The notes under the pieces: model-generated
Databases searched by the model: none
What the model was told of the DNA's origin: nothing
The model's input: only the letters and a program-made list of their open reading frames with translations
Origin: Ophioderma brevispina
Lineage: Eukaryota > Echinodermata > Ophiuroidea > Amphilepidida > Ophiodermatidae
DNA: 64,000 bases
Direction of reading: 5' to 3'
NCBI GenBank assembly: GCA_023653785.1
Contig: JAMKCH010035811.1
Location: 51,435-115,434 of the forward strand
Translations under genes and position numbers: made by a program
Shown: piece by piece, positions 33,975 through 46,150 of the stretch
Position numbering within the stretch: position 1 is the first letter of the stretch
How the letters are laid out: each line of letters opens with the position of its first letter

Positions 33975-35612
33975 ATACAGTTTAAACCTATGCAGGATAC
34001 AATGTTGTTTTTTTTATTTTATAGTATAGTTTGCCCTATCTACGAATGTTGGTACTTCTCTCCCGATGTGGGTTGGTTACTATCCCCATCCATCACTTTG
34101 TGAACACTACTGTATACCTTACATGTACCCCGGTGGGTGTATGAAAATGAGCGTAACATGCCAATTGACAATTACATTAAATAATTTGACACCAGAAAAG
34201 GGGTTTTAGCAAAGCGGAAAAAATTGAAGGGGGTGGCAAGGAGGGTTAAGGACACATTCAATTTCTAGTTATCGTGTTTTGTGGCTAAAATATGTCAGAC
34301 TGGTCTGTTTTTATCGAATTCGCATTTAGCGGCTACAGCCTTCTTTATCCTTTTCCTGTAACGTTAGTCAAAAAGTTGAAGTAGCTTTTTGGTTATTTTC
34401 ACCATTTTGACCCATAGGCACAAACCATAGGTCGCACATGGCACAAACGATAGATTTGCTGAATCCTTATGTGTAGATAACCGATTATTAGTTGTTTACT
34501 TGTCGACATGTTTCTGATCTTCATGCAAACTTTCATTGACCGCTCAACGTGAAACATATCCCAAAAAATCTTTCTTTGGACGTGACGTGCCTTAACAACG
34601 TGCCAAATTTCGAAAATTTATCATCAAATATGCAATCCTTGCACCAATCCGATATATGCTATAAGAACAAATATTAAAAGTGCATTTCGTGATTCTATTT
34701 TGGTTTGATAGATATCCTTAACTAAACCATATATATCCTAAATTTCAGTTGATTTTGCTGCTACGTTTTCCTTTTGTGGAACTGATTGAGGTGATCATGT
34801 TTTTTTTAATTTAGCCCGATTTTTTGCCCTTTTACACAGACCCACACAAACGTTGCTTAACAGAAACAAATATTGCAGTTTCACTTTAAATAACATTTTC
34901 AAATTGTTAAAAAGTACATTTTCAAACCCTACGTTTTCGAAATAATCGTCAAATTACACAAACGAATATCTATGAATTAATAATTTTATGGATCACCGAC
35001 TACTCCTAAAAAATAAACGTTCAGCTTTCCGTGGACTTATTAACACAATCTATCTACCCGTCAAATAGTAGGTCTGCCTATTACCCCCTCTGGCGTCACT
35101 TTACCTTATTCGTTATCATTGTAAGCACGACAATTCCTTCTAATATACATTATACACTAGTGTATTATAAGTGTTATTGATAAGAACGAAGGCGTTTAAA
35201 CGTTAAGCAAGACTATCACGTAATGTGATCGACACGTACGTGAGATTATAACACGAATGTTCTGTTAATTGGTTGACAAACCTTACCCTTTCACTTATGA
35301 TCAAAGAGACATGTTCAATCACCTTTTCATGGAACTTTTCTCTATCACAAACAATCTGAGTGAGAGAACATGATTTGTCATTAAAGGATATATTGGAGCA
35401 TTGTAATAACTATTCCACTAATTAACTGTGTGCAGTTATGTTTACTTTAAACTATACGGACTATTCTAAAAAAGATGACAATGATGTAAATGTTTACAAA
35501 ACGAAAACTGAAGAGAGCTTATTTTACGGGTTATTTTATTTAATCAGGTCGAGGGAATTATCAAGTCGATCCACTATCATAGGAGTCAATACTAAATTCT
35601 AAATATTTGCCT

Positions 35613-35913
35613 CCTTTAAAGGTGTAACGAGAGATTTCACATAACAGGTGTCCCTAAAATATAGAAAATGCTGATTCTGCACTAATGTAAACTTTTCTAT
35701 AAAAAATATCCCCATGTGAAAGGATTAAGCTCATAATTATTTTTGGTACAAAAAGCGTGAAATTTCTAATTTATTCTAGGAGCAAATATTGAATTCAGCC
35801 TATGTTTTATACTGTATTGAAATCAAAATCGCCTTTTTTCATTTTCAAGGCATTTCTGTAGCAAAATACAGGGTAAGAATCTCAAGGTAAAATCTCTCGT
35901 TGCACCTTTAAGG
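35613..35913. repeat. MITE with CTTTAAAGGTG ends, private to LR-A
   Basis: CCTTTAAAGGTGTAACGAGA..GATTT at 35613 is matched inverted by AAATCTCTCGTTGCACCTTTAAGG at 35890-35913 (about 25 bp, two mismatches). LR-B lacks the element. It is 300 bp long, has no ORF, and is non-autonomous; a TTAA target is possible because TTTAAA/TTTAA lies at both ends. Confidence 0.75.
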
Positions 35914-36397
35914 CACACTTCTCACAGATTATAATCAAACGTTATGCAAAATCGTAAGTCTCCATTTAAAAGACACGTCACAACGAAGTCTCCTCTAACT
36001 TTCCGTTATAGCATTTTCCTTTTCTCTCAGAACACATAATTTTTGTCAGACATCAGAAACACAATGATGATAATTTGTATCCTCCAACCTTCTTGAAAAT
36101 GTTCATTATACCCCTCCCGCATGCTTTGATTTGATATCAATATGATTCAAATATGAAATATAGCCTGTGTGCCTGCATTTTTCTCGAGTTCGATCGTTTT
36201 TTATGAATTTAATTGAATTATTTGACAGTGAAATTATTATAACACAGCAAGGGCATTTTGCATTGGTCCTTGTGTAATTTATCAACTTTTGTGCAATTTA
36301 GGCAATCTCAAACATCACACGCCTAACAATATGTACAATGCTTGAAAGATATAGTACGATAATACAAAAGAAGTTTTCCGTTTACTTCACATCACAT

Positions 36398-38620
36398 TCA
36401 GAAGTACCCAACCTCCCGACACCAACCTCCTCCAACCTGGACAATTCCTACACAGTACTGTGTCAACTCTTTATTAATATAGCAAAGAAGACCATTCCAC
36501 GTGGCTGCCGTCGCAGTTATATCCCATCCAGGGATGAGGAATATGATACTCTTTACAATGACTTCCTGAATTCTGAACCCGGGGAAGAAGCTTCAACCAA
36601 GGCTTCAGACCTGACAAACTGCTTGGACAGGAAACGCCGCGAGCGCTGGGAGGAGACGGTCCAAGGAATCGACTTCACCCACTCCAACAGGAAGGCCTGG
36701 AAGACTATAAACCGCCTCACCGGCAGAATTTCCAAACCATCGAAATCCCCGGTGACTGCCAACTCAATTGCTGAGCAACTCCTCGCAAATGGTCGTTTCA
36801 AGAACATTGATAAAGATCACACTCGCTCTGTCAAAAAAGAGATCACCAAACTCCGTCGAGCCCCGGCGTGGACGGGTCACTTTCAACATCCTTCTCACTA
36901 GATGAGCTTACCTCTGCTATTAGCCAACTAAAGAGTGGAAAGGCCCAGGGCCCTGATAACATACCAGCAGAGTTCCTGATACAATGCGGCCCACGATGTC
37001 TAGATTGGCTCCAGGAGTTCTACACATGTTGCCTTACCAACCAGTCCTTACCCAAGATCTGGAGGAGAGCTACTATCATCGCACTCCCCAAACCAAACAA
37101 GCCTGAAACAAGCCTAAGAACTACCGCCCAATATCACTACTGTGTGTCTCCTTCAAACTCTTTGAGAGGATGATCCTGGCCCCGCTGGAGCCCGTCGTCG
37201 AACCCCATCTGCCTGACGAACAAGCAGGATTTCGCCGTGGCCGGAGCACTGTCCACCAGATTGTAAAACTCACAAATGATATTGAGGAAAGCTTTGAAAA
37301 GCGCCGAAAGGCAGGCGTCATCTTGGTGGGACCTTACTGCCGCATATGACACCGTGTGACACCAGTGCCTGACACTAAAGCTTATCAGGACCATTCCCGG
37401 AGCGTCACCTTGTACAGTTCAATGTAACATGCTTGCAAACCCGTAGGCGTTATTCTCAAGACCAGTGATGGCAGAGAAGTCGTCTGCGTCGTCTGAGGAA
37501 CGGTGTACCCCAAGGATATGTATGGCTCCTATGATCTTCAATGTGTATCAACGGTATATCAGCGATAACTCAAACAAACATTAGGACAATATGGCTACGC
37601 CGACGATCTTGGTCCTACAGATATGGTCCTATTGAAGCATATCTAAGACCTGGAGATTAAGCTGAGCGAAGCCAGACCACCGCTACTGCCTTCCACCTAA
37701 AACACCAAAGAGGCTCATCGCCAGCTTCAAAGTTCACCTCAATGGAGCGCCTCCGCCATGCAATCCTACACCAACATAATCTGGGAGTGAAGCTTGACCG
37801 GCAGTTACTTACCGGCAGCACCTCGAGTCCGTATGCGCCAAGGTATTTCGAGGAAAAACCTCCTGTGCCACCTTGCGGTATCTCCTGGGTTGCCATCCCA
37901 ACGACCCTACGCACCCCTGCTTTGGCTCTGGTCACAGCACTGCTGAATATACCGCCCCAGCATGGTGCAAACCGTCTCACACAAAGAAGCTGACACGGTC
38001 TAACGAGACCTTGAAGAATCATTACTGGCTGCTTTCGCCCCACTCCATCTGAATTTCTACCAGTGCTTCAGGCATGGCACATTCCAGCACTTCGGATGGA
38101 GCACCACTCGCACAAACAAGTGAATAAGGGCCCTGCGGACAACAGCACTGCGCATAACACTTCAAAGGAATACACCAATCGGCTAGACAGAAGACTCGCT
38201 CTCGCGACTTCTGCCGACACATCGCTAAACTCTCCAGTTCCCCATTCAACATCTTACGGACATGGAATACTGCCAGGCTAGACATTCCAAGACAGATCAA
38301 CTCGCTTATTACACCTAAGAGACAGAACTGCCACCTGGCAGCAGTCTCCCACGCAAGGAATGGGTCACCTTAAAACCGGATTCGCACAGGAGTCACGGTT
38401 CGCTTCATAGCAATATGCAACGATGGGGCTACGGCCATCGCAACCCTGCCAATGTGGTTTTCCATCACAGACTGCGGATCACATTCTCAATGAGTGCCCT
38501 ACCTTTCGTCCGCCGGCGGATACAGATATCTCAAACCCAACAATCAACAGTGAGTTGGCTCCAACTTTTACAACACATTAGCTGCTGCTCATACGCAAGA
38601 AAAAGAGAAGACTCACAACA
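36398..38620 (+). mobile_element. LINE (Jockey superfamily, APE-type), 5'-truncated, frame-shifted
   Basis: The insert begins between endonuclease and RT (IPRGCRRSYIPSRDEEYDTL, FTHSNRKAWKTINRLTGRIS in the frame to 36900). RT blocks follow: KSGKAQGPDNIPAEF, PKNYRPISLLCVSFKLFERM, DEQAGFRRGRSTVHQI, a catalytic DLTAAYDTV after one shift (37330), GVPQGY (37510) and YADDL (37593). The C-terminal part has a cysteine/histidine stretch (CNGF/QTADHIL-type) near 38440-38500. It ends in AAGAAAAAGAGAAG. LR-B retains the empty site, which fixes the edges to within a few bases. Clade within the superfamily (CR1/L2-like) is uncertain. Confidence 0.85.
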
Positions 38621-39345
38621 TAAACCTGTTACGTTGTATACTTTAACTGGAAGGCTTTGGGTGGGTCAGTGTGAGTGGGGGGACACCAGCGACAAAAATA
38701 ACGCTAGCTACTATGTCTCTGAATCGGTTATTGTTAGAGAACTTGTGTGGCTAAGCACTTATATTAGCAGTGGCTGTGGTAGTCAGTGGCTCAGAATGAA
38801 CGCATATAGGTTAATGGATGTACAAACTTGGTAATTATCATAGTAGAAAAGAAGTGAAACACATTCAAATAAACTGCTTGGGAACTTCTAACACTTCTTA
38901 TAGGTTTTTTTTAAATTACTTTCTTTAAAAACTATTGGAAATCTTGTTTTGTTTTTAACAAATCTCTAAGCAATTTTTCAAATTTCTTTCGTAAAAATTT
39001 TGTTATCGACAAAATATCCAGCTGGTAGAGCATAGGACCTTGCATATGGACATGCCAACAAGAGTCTGCACGAAATGGTTGATGGTATCCAGGCAACATT
39101 GACTGCTGTTCCAAACTTGATGAGGCAATTTTGCATCCTGAGCATTTTGAGAAATGGAGGGGGATATTAAGAGGAGAAAATTGAAACTGGTTCATAGAAG
39201 AGAAGGGTGTACAGACATACTCATTTGGTTCTAAGGATTAAAAAGGTATAGTTTGCTATATCTAGGGCAAATACTTTTAACACAGCAGGCTTAAATGGTT
39301 CAAACTCACACTGGTGGTAAAAAATTAGAATGCCCGTATTTCCAC

Positions 39346-39686
39346 TACAAAATGGGCTAAATTAGTCCTGCGTATACAGGGTGCGTAAAAAAATAATTAC
39401 AATAAAAAAATTAAAACGTTATTAATTTTTTCTCTCCAATGTTTGCTTTGGGTATAAAGAAAGATATACAGGCTTTCAGGCAAAAAGTCTTATTTGGTGT
39501 TATTTGGCTTGGAGGAGGGTTATGCCTATTTGAGAGAGACTTAAAAATGCTGTTTGGCCGATTTTTAGTCAAGCAAAGATGCATCGTTTGCATAGAGTAG
39601 CATGGTCTCAGCAGTTGATTGTCAAAACAATCAGAAAGTGGCGAATATAGGCAGATTCAAAATTAATATCCCGGAGTTGCAAAAGA
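39346..39686. other. AT-rich link between LR-A and the LR fragment
   Basis: No gene was found. The word GTATACAGGGTGCGTAAAAA at 39373 resembles the end of a DNA transposon. A related word (TATACTCAGCGTCCCATAAA) lies at 16902. Confidence 0.35.
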
Positions 39687-40015
39687 AAATGCTGATTAAT
39701 GTTCAATTTCCCAAATAAAAAAGTCAAGATAGCTGGTGTAAGACACAGTTAACTTGGATCGGCAAGATTCATGGTTTTAACCTACACTGAACCTGCAATT
39801 GTGAACCAAAGTGAAACCAAAGAAGGTTTTGTATTCAGCTTAAAACAAGTGTAATTTAATTTAAGTTATACATTTAAACATTTAAGCAAAAATAATGTTG
39901 ACCCTTTCTAGAAAAAGAATGTAGGGTTTCTATTGACTCACTCCTCTCTCTGTATATCCCATTTGATCTTAATTACAATATATTTATAAGTTTGATTTAT
40001 ACGGCTTAACACTTA
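39687..40015 (+). repeat. LR fragment (A'), duplicate of 40100-40426
   Basis: Starting at GATTAATGTTCAATTTCCCA, this repeats the first 330 bp of LR-B almost base for base and stops at TTTATACGGCTTA, where a G-rich fragment follows. It is a truncated extra LR copy between A and B. Confidence 0.85.
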
Positions 40016-40019
40016 AGTG

Positions 40020-40098
40020 ACCAAGGGGGGGGGGGTTCCTAGGGACCCCCAAAATTTGTTTTCGCGCTGGCCGCTTTAAAAAAAAAAAAAAAAAAAAG
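40020..40098. repeat. G-homopolymer element fragment with poly-A
   Basis: A run of about ten Gs, GTTCCTAGGGACCCCC, then TTTTCGCGCTGGCCGCTTT and about 20 As. The CGCGCTGGCCGCTTT part is shared with the insertion at 31005-31785, so both belong to one family. The A-run makes a retrotransposed 3' end possible. Confidence 0.6.
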
Positions 40099-41143
40099 AT
40101 TAATGTTCAATTTCCCAAATAAGAAAGTCAAGATAGCTGGTGTAAGACCACAGTTAACTTTGGATCAGCAAGATTTCATGGTTTTAACCTACACTGAAAC
40201 CTGCAATTGTGAACCAAAGTGAAACCAAAGAAGGTTTTGTATTCAGCTTAAAAGACAAGTGTAATTTAATTTAAGTTATAAATTTAAACATTTAAGCAAA
40301 AATAATGTTGACCCTTTCTAGAGGGTAGGGTTTCTATTGACTCACTCTCTGTATATCCCATTTGATCTTAATTACAATATATTTATAAGTTTGATTTATA
40401 CGGCTTAATGACTTTTGATATCACTTTAAAAACGGATGACACTTTTACAATAAGATGCTCTTTGAGTTGTAGGGAGAATTGAATAATTTACAAGCAGGTT
40501 CCAGTAATGGCATTTCAATGGTGAAGATTACGCAGCTTTAGTGGGCTAACGACATGCTTGATACTAATTAATGTTGACTTTGATTTTGATAGTAAAGGAG
40601 TGAGCCACGGGGATTCGGAAGTAAATTGGCTTTGGGAACTCACTCATTCATGGCGGAGTGTTTGTTATTTCGATATCCGAGTCGTTAACTTTATTCTGTA
40701 GTGCATTGTCTGGCAATCAGCCAGTTGCTCCAGCAGATACGACTGAAGCATTAAGGTGAGGGTTGTTACAAGAGCAACGTCTGGGCTTACAACTCCAGGG
40801 TAATAAAATGTGTTTTGTCTGTTGCCTTGTTGATTATTTCTATGAATGTTTTTGACCAAGCCGTTTAAGGAAATGTTCAAAAGATGAGGAGTAGCCACTT
40901 ATATGGGATGATTTATTTTATAGACATGTATCTCAAAAACACATCTCCAACCAGCTGTAAAATGACAAATATAAAATATTACACTCTTAACTGTAATTAG
41001 TAGAAAAGGTAATTTCCCTTCATATGTAGACATGAAGCTTTTATAACCCAACGATAGAGACAGGGGTAAAGACAGAGGAAGACAGAAGAAAGACCAAAAA
41101 GTGTGAACTCAGACAGACAAGAGGGGTTTCTTAATAGTCGCAT

Positions 41144-41296
41144 CACTGAAAAACAATTGACTAAATTAGGGGACAACCCTCATATTTCCAGAAAATTCTT
41201 AGTCAAAAACCAGAGGCATTGTTATGTAAGATTTATTTATTATTTATAACGTTTATATTAGGGTAATCTCCCAATTTGGTCAAAATTTTTTCAGTG
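41144..41296. repeat. MITE with CACTGAAAAA ends (LR-B copy)
   Basis: CACTGAAAAACAATTGACTA and AAATTAGGGGACAACCCTCAT at the left, matched inverted at the right end by ATTAGGGTAATCTCCCAATT..TTTTTCAGTG, followed by TA. It is orthologous to 31929-32090. Confidence 0.8.
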
Positions 41297-41429
41297 TATA
41301 TGACATAATAAATCTTCCCTTGTCCGTGTGTGTCAGGTATGGTCTTTTTTTCGGTTTTCGTCTGTCTCTGCCTCTGTCTTTGTCTTTGGGTCGCTGACGC
41401 TTTCTGTTTGTGGATGTTATTTATGTTAT

Positions 41430-41440
41430 GTGTCTCTCTC

Positions 41441-41485
<45 letters not shown>
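41430..41485 (+). repeat. CT microsatellite
   Basis: More than 20 CT dinucleotides. Equivalent but shorter or impure tracts lie in LR-A (32225-32265) and, as GA, in LR-C (15165-15240), so this tract has expanded independently in copy B. Confidence 0.9.
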
Positions 41486-42761
41486 CTTCGCCTGTGCAAA
41501 TTGTTATTTTTACTGCATACATCATACATACCACATTGCCTGTTTTCCGTATTCACTTACATCGAATTAGAGTGTTATAGTTTTCCTGTAAAACTATCGT
41601 TATGTTGTAATTGATTAACAAACTATTATTTAATTCAACTGTGACTTCTTCATTCGCATGTTTATATACCTATATCACGCTTATTTATTGTAATGATATT
41701 TCTGAATTGGAACTTATTCTAATTGCGGAAAGATTTAAAATCAGCACATTATATTAAATTTCAAAGATGAATAATGTATTCGTCTCATTGGAAAGTTTGG
41801 CAAACACTCTGTTGTCTAATTCAATGCGATTTTGACACATCATCCGCGCGCAGGCTTACAAGTTAATATCTGGGCACTCCCCCACACCTGATTGAATCTT
41901 TAAGACATAAAAAGTATTCCTGATTAAAATCGACATTTTGACAGTGTTTAAGATACATTGGCGAAGCGGAAGATAGAACAGCATTTTTTATGTTGAATCT
42001 GAATTCGGCCCTGGTAGAATTTCGTTGTACCACAATAAGGCCTGATTTTCTTTGTGTAGAAACTGGGGCGCAGTTCGAATTTGTTGTTTCTTCATGAATA
42101 TTTCTTCAATGCAGTTAAAACACTTTAGGGTTTTATTTCCTAGATCGGGTATACCACAGACGGACTGAAATCCGAAAATAATTATTTATACTCTACTTAT
42201 GCATTAGAACTAGGTTCTACGGGTACATATAAAAATGCAACCAAATATTCGTTTGCTTTATATTGTCGTTTGCATTGTTCCTTTATACACGCCAGCAGAA
42301 GTGTGCGTTACGCTCTTCAGTAAACGACACATAATTAGGCATCATGCATCATCAGAATATTAATCAGAAACATGTGTTACATTGTTAAACAAGTACACTT
42401 CACACAACATTACCGCTTTACTAAACTTCTATATAGATCATCAATAAAATATGTCATTTCGCTATGTGTTTGTATCAGTAACACAATTAAACCTACGCAG
42501 GATACAATGTTGGCTTATTATTTTATAGTATACTGTAGTTCGCTCATCTACGAATGTTGTTACCTCTCTCCCGAAGCGGTTGGTTGCCATCTTCAATCCA
42601 TTACTCTTGGATCACCCTGTACCTAACCTATACCCCTATGAAAAGGAGCGCGTAAAATCTCAATTGACAATTATATTAAATAATTTGACACCTGAGGGTT
42701 AAGGACACATTCAGCCTGGCCTGTGTTTATCGAATTCGCATGAGTGTCTCCAGCCTTTTTA

Positions 42762-43035
42762 GAGCAGGAGCACAATATCATAGGGTCCTTATTTAAAGTT
42801 CGTTCATGTCCGCCTACATCTAATATGGCGTCCATTTCAACATGATTGGAGTATTTTAAAAGTTTACCCCTGTGTAAATTTGAATTGGCCCCTATTGAAA
42901 AAGTGACACCACAATTTGAGACCACAAACTACCTTGCCTTGATGTAGAGGGTCCATACTAACTACCAAAGGTGTCAAAGCTTAGATGTAGTGGGTAATGA
43001 ACGATGATGTTTGACCCAGGTCTGTGCCCCTGCTC
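42762..43035. repeat. MITE with GAGCAGG ends and TA duplication, private to LR-B
   Basis: GAGCAGGAGCACA at the left and TGTGCCCCTGCTC at the right form a terminal inverted repeat (one mismatch), with TA on both sides. LR-A reads through the target. The 274-bp element has no ORF. TA duplication suggests Tc1/mariner-type mobilisation. Confidence 0.8.
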
Positions 43036-45126
43036 TATTTATCCTTTCCATGTAACTCTAGTCAAAAAATAAAGTGCCTTTTTTTGGTTATTTTTACCAT
43101 TTTGACCCATAGCTCACATACCATAGGTCGCACATGGCACAAACGGTAAATTTGCTGAATCCTTATGTGTAGACAAATAATGTTTAGTTATTTGTGGACT
43201 TATTTGTGGACACGTATCTGATCCTCATGCAAGCTTTCATTGACGTGAAACATGAAAACTCTGCGATGGCCTTATATCCAAAATCTTTCTTTGGACGTGC
43301 CCTGACAATGTGCCAAGTTTCGAAGATTTATCATCAAATATATCATCTTTGGCACCAATCCATATGCTATAAGATCAAATACTTTTGATATAAGTCAACG
43401 TTAACTAAGTTTCAGTTGATTTTGCTGCTACACAATCTATCTACCCGTCAAATAGTAGGTCTGCCTATTACCCCTCTGGCATCACTTTACCTTATTCGTT
43501 ATCATTGCAAGCACAGCAATTTTGTCTTATATACATTATACACCAGTGTATTATTAATGTCATTGATAAGAACGAAGGCGTTTAAACGTCAAGCAAGACT
43601 ATCACGTAATGTGACCGACACGTACGTGAGATTATAACACGAAAGTTCTGTTAATTGGTTGACAAACCTTACCCTTTCACTTACGATCAAAGAGACGTGT
43701 TCAATCACCTTTTCATGGAACTTTTCTCCATCACAAACAATCTGAAGTAAGAGAACATGATTTATCATTAAAAGATATACTGTAGCATTGTAATAACTAT
43801 TCCACTAATTAACTGTGTGCAGTTATGTTTACTTTAACCTCTACGGACTATTCTAAAACAACTATTCAAACAATAATGTAAATTTAAGAGGAGTTATTTT
43901 ATCGAATCAGCTAGATCCACTGTAGGGGGTCAATAGGAAGAGATACTACTGAAAATAATATAAAATTAGGGAACCCTCTCTCAATAATTCTTGTTTCTAA
44001 ATGACACCGCAAAACAAAGTCTCATCTATTTCCCTTTTCTCTTAGAACACATTTTGTCAAACATCAAAAACATAATAATATCGATAATTTGTGTCCTCCA
44101 ACCTTCTTGAAGACGTTCACTATATCCCTATCGTATGTTTTGGTATTGGTGACTTTTTTCCGCAAAGGCACCTCACATTTTAATTTAATATAAATATCTG
44201 GTTCAAATATGAAATATATCCTCTGTACCTGTATTTTTTTCTCGAGTTCGATCGTTTTTATGAATTTAATTGAATTATTTGACAGCAAAATTATTGTAAC
44301 GCAGCAAGGGCATTTTACATTGGTCTTTGTGTAATTTATCAACTTTTGTGCAATTTGGGCAATATCAAACATCACACGCCTGACAATATGTACAATGCTT
44401 GAAAGATATAGTACGATAATAAAAAAAAAGAAGTTTTCCGTTTACATCACATGCATAACCCTGTTACGTTTTACACTTTAACTGGAAGGCCCTGGGTGGG
44501 TCGTGTGAGTGGGGGTGCACCAGCGAGAAAAACACTGCTAGCTGCTCTGTCCCTGAATTTGTTATCGGTAGATAACTTTTGTGTGCTAAACACTTAGCGG
44601 TGGCTGTGGTAGTCCTGGCTCAGTATAAACGCATTAGAAATGTAATCTATAGTTAATGGCGGTACAAATTTTTATACATGATCAATATAGAAAGCACTGA
44701 ATACCTATCAAACAACGTCTTGGGAGTTCCTAAACTTCGATAGTGCTTTTCCAATTAATTTCTTTAAAACTATTGGAAATCCTTGTTTTTCATTTTTGAC
44801 AAATCTCTAAGAAATTTCAAATTCTTTCGGAAAAATGCAGTATCTACAAAGTCAAGCGGTAGAACCATAGTCCTTCTTGCATATGTACATTGCAAAGACT
44901 TTGCAATAAATGTTTTTTGATGGTTTCTAGGCAACATTGACCGCTGATTCCAAATCTTGATGATGCAACTTTTGCATCACTCGTGAGCATTGTGAGATAA
45001 TGGAAGGGGGTAATTATATTAACAGGGGCAATTTTTAAAAACGGTCATCGGGATGAGAAATGGTGTATATACATACCAATCTGGTTCTAAGGATTTAAAA
45101 GGTACAGGTATTGCTATATCTAGGAC

Positions 45127-46047
45127 AATTCGTCATGTGAATGCACAAAGTCGTAACTGACATTTTTTGGGCGAAATTGAGTTATTTATATAATATGAAA
45201 AAGTTAAGATTCATTACGCTTAATTTTATATACATTGCAGGTGACAGTCTCAATTTATTGCAGAGTTATTGATAGCTAAATCGGCCTTATTAGTGTAATA
45301 CGACTTTGTTGCACTCACATTGAATTTCTGTTGAGTGCAATAAAGTCGTCAGTGGTAGATAAGACTTTGTTGGCCTCACACGGGAAAAACTAGTATGGAG
45401 ATACGACATTTTAATTTTCTTCTAAAGCGTGGTTTTTTTATAAAGGGGTTATGAGTAAAAAATCTCCACAAACTATTTTGTGAATAGAGCAATTTCATTT
45501 TTTACCAGTTTATGCTAATTACTAAATTTTGGCAACAAAAAACCTTAAAACATATCAAAACTTGTTAGTAACGACCTTTTTTCTTCCACTCACTATTCCC
45601 GCCCAGTTGACTTTAATTAATTTACAAAAGTAAATGAATATCATACTTTACCATATATTTCAAGTAACAGGCTCAATTTATTGCAGATTTTTAGGCTACA
45701 TTAGGCCCCATAGGTGTATATTTTACGACGTGTGTTGCACGCAAAATGGAATTTCCCCAGTGTCGTGCAACAAAGGCTTAACTGTGTAGATGCGATTGTT
45801 CTGACACGGGAAATCAATGTGTGTAGTTCGAGACGCCCCGACGGCCATTTTATTAGCCAATTACTTCTTAATTAGTCGACGTAAGTGGGAAATGAATATT
45901 TATAAGATTTTTAAAAAAATACTTTTTATCGTTTGTAAGATTATTTTGCATTTTCAAAGTCCCGCAAAAGAATGAAACCAAAAATGCTTCTTCCTGTAAA
46001 ATCATGAAAATGCAGATACACTTCGTTGCACTCACATTACCGAATTA
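45127..46047. repeat. DNA element with ~40-bp inverted ends, private to LR-B
   Basis: The left end (CGTCATGTGAATGCACAAAG, TCG..CTGACATTTT) is matched by the reverse complement of the right end (..AAAATGCAGATACACTTCGT, TGCACTCACATTACCG). AATT flanks both sides. LR-A is uninterrupted here. Inside, a ~115-bp block (CTCAATTTATTGCAGA..TTAGGC..GTGTA) occurs at 45250 and again at 45670, each followed by a TTGCAC..GAATTT word, so the element has internal direct repeats. No transposase frame. Confidence 0.7.
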
Positions 46048-46150
46048 CCTTTAACACAGCAGGCTTAAATGGTTCATGTCACACTGGGGTAAAAGAGGGT
46101 AATTCACATATTTCTCCTCAAAATTTGCTAAATTATTCATGCTTATAGAA

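Larger units (their letters stand above)
30328..39345 (+). repeat. Large repeat LR, copy A
   Basis: This segment matches LR-B (40100-46150) in the same order along its whole length, with short indels throughout. Matched blocks include 30380-30960 with 40400-40930, 32100-33300 with 41300-42480, 33985-34700 with 42490-43390, 35045-35500 with 43430-43870, 36000-36397 with 43990-44450, and 38621-39345 with 44455-46140. Five or more insertions are private to copy A. No frame is shared by the copies outside nested elements, so LR is non-coding and of unknown nature. Confidence 0.85.
40100..46150 (+). repeat. Large repeat LR, copy B
   Basis: The second direct copy of the large repeat, about 9.7 kb downstream of copy A. 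It lacks the G-rich, L1-like, 35.6-kb MITE and LINE insertions of copy A and carries two of its own (42762-43035, 45127-46047). It also lacks about 280 bp present in A at 34766-35043. Because A, B and C share the CACTGAAAAA MITE and the CT/GA-rich block, these were part of the ancestral unit. Confidence 0.85.

Noticed and set aside
38063..38281. Plus and minus frames at 37657-38300 as separate genes
   Set aside because: They lie inside the LINE 3' half and are fragments or shadows of its broken ORF.
44064..44375. 103-codon minus frame in LR-B
   Set aside because: The matching part of LR-A is interrupted and the composition is merely AT-rich.
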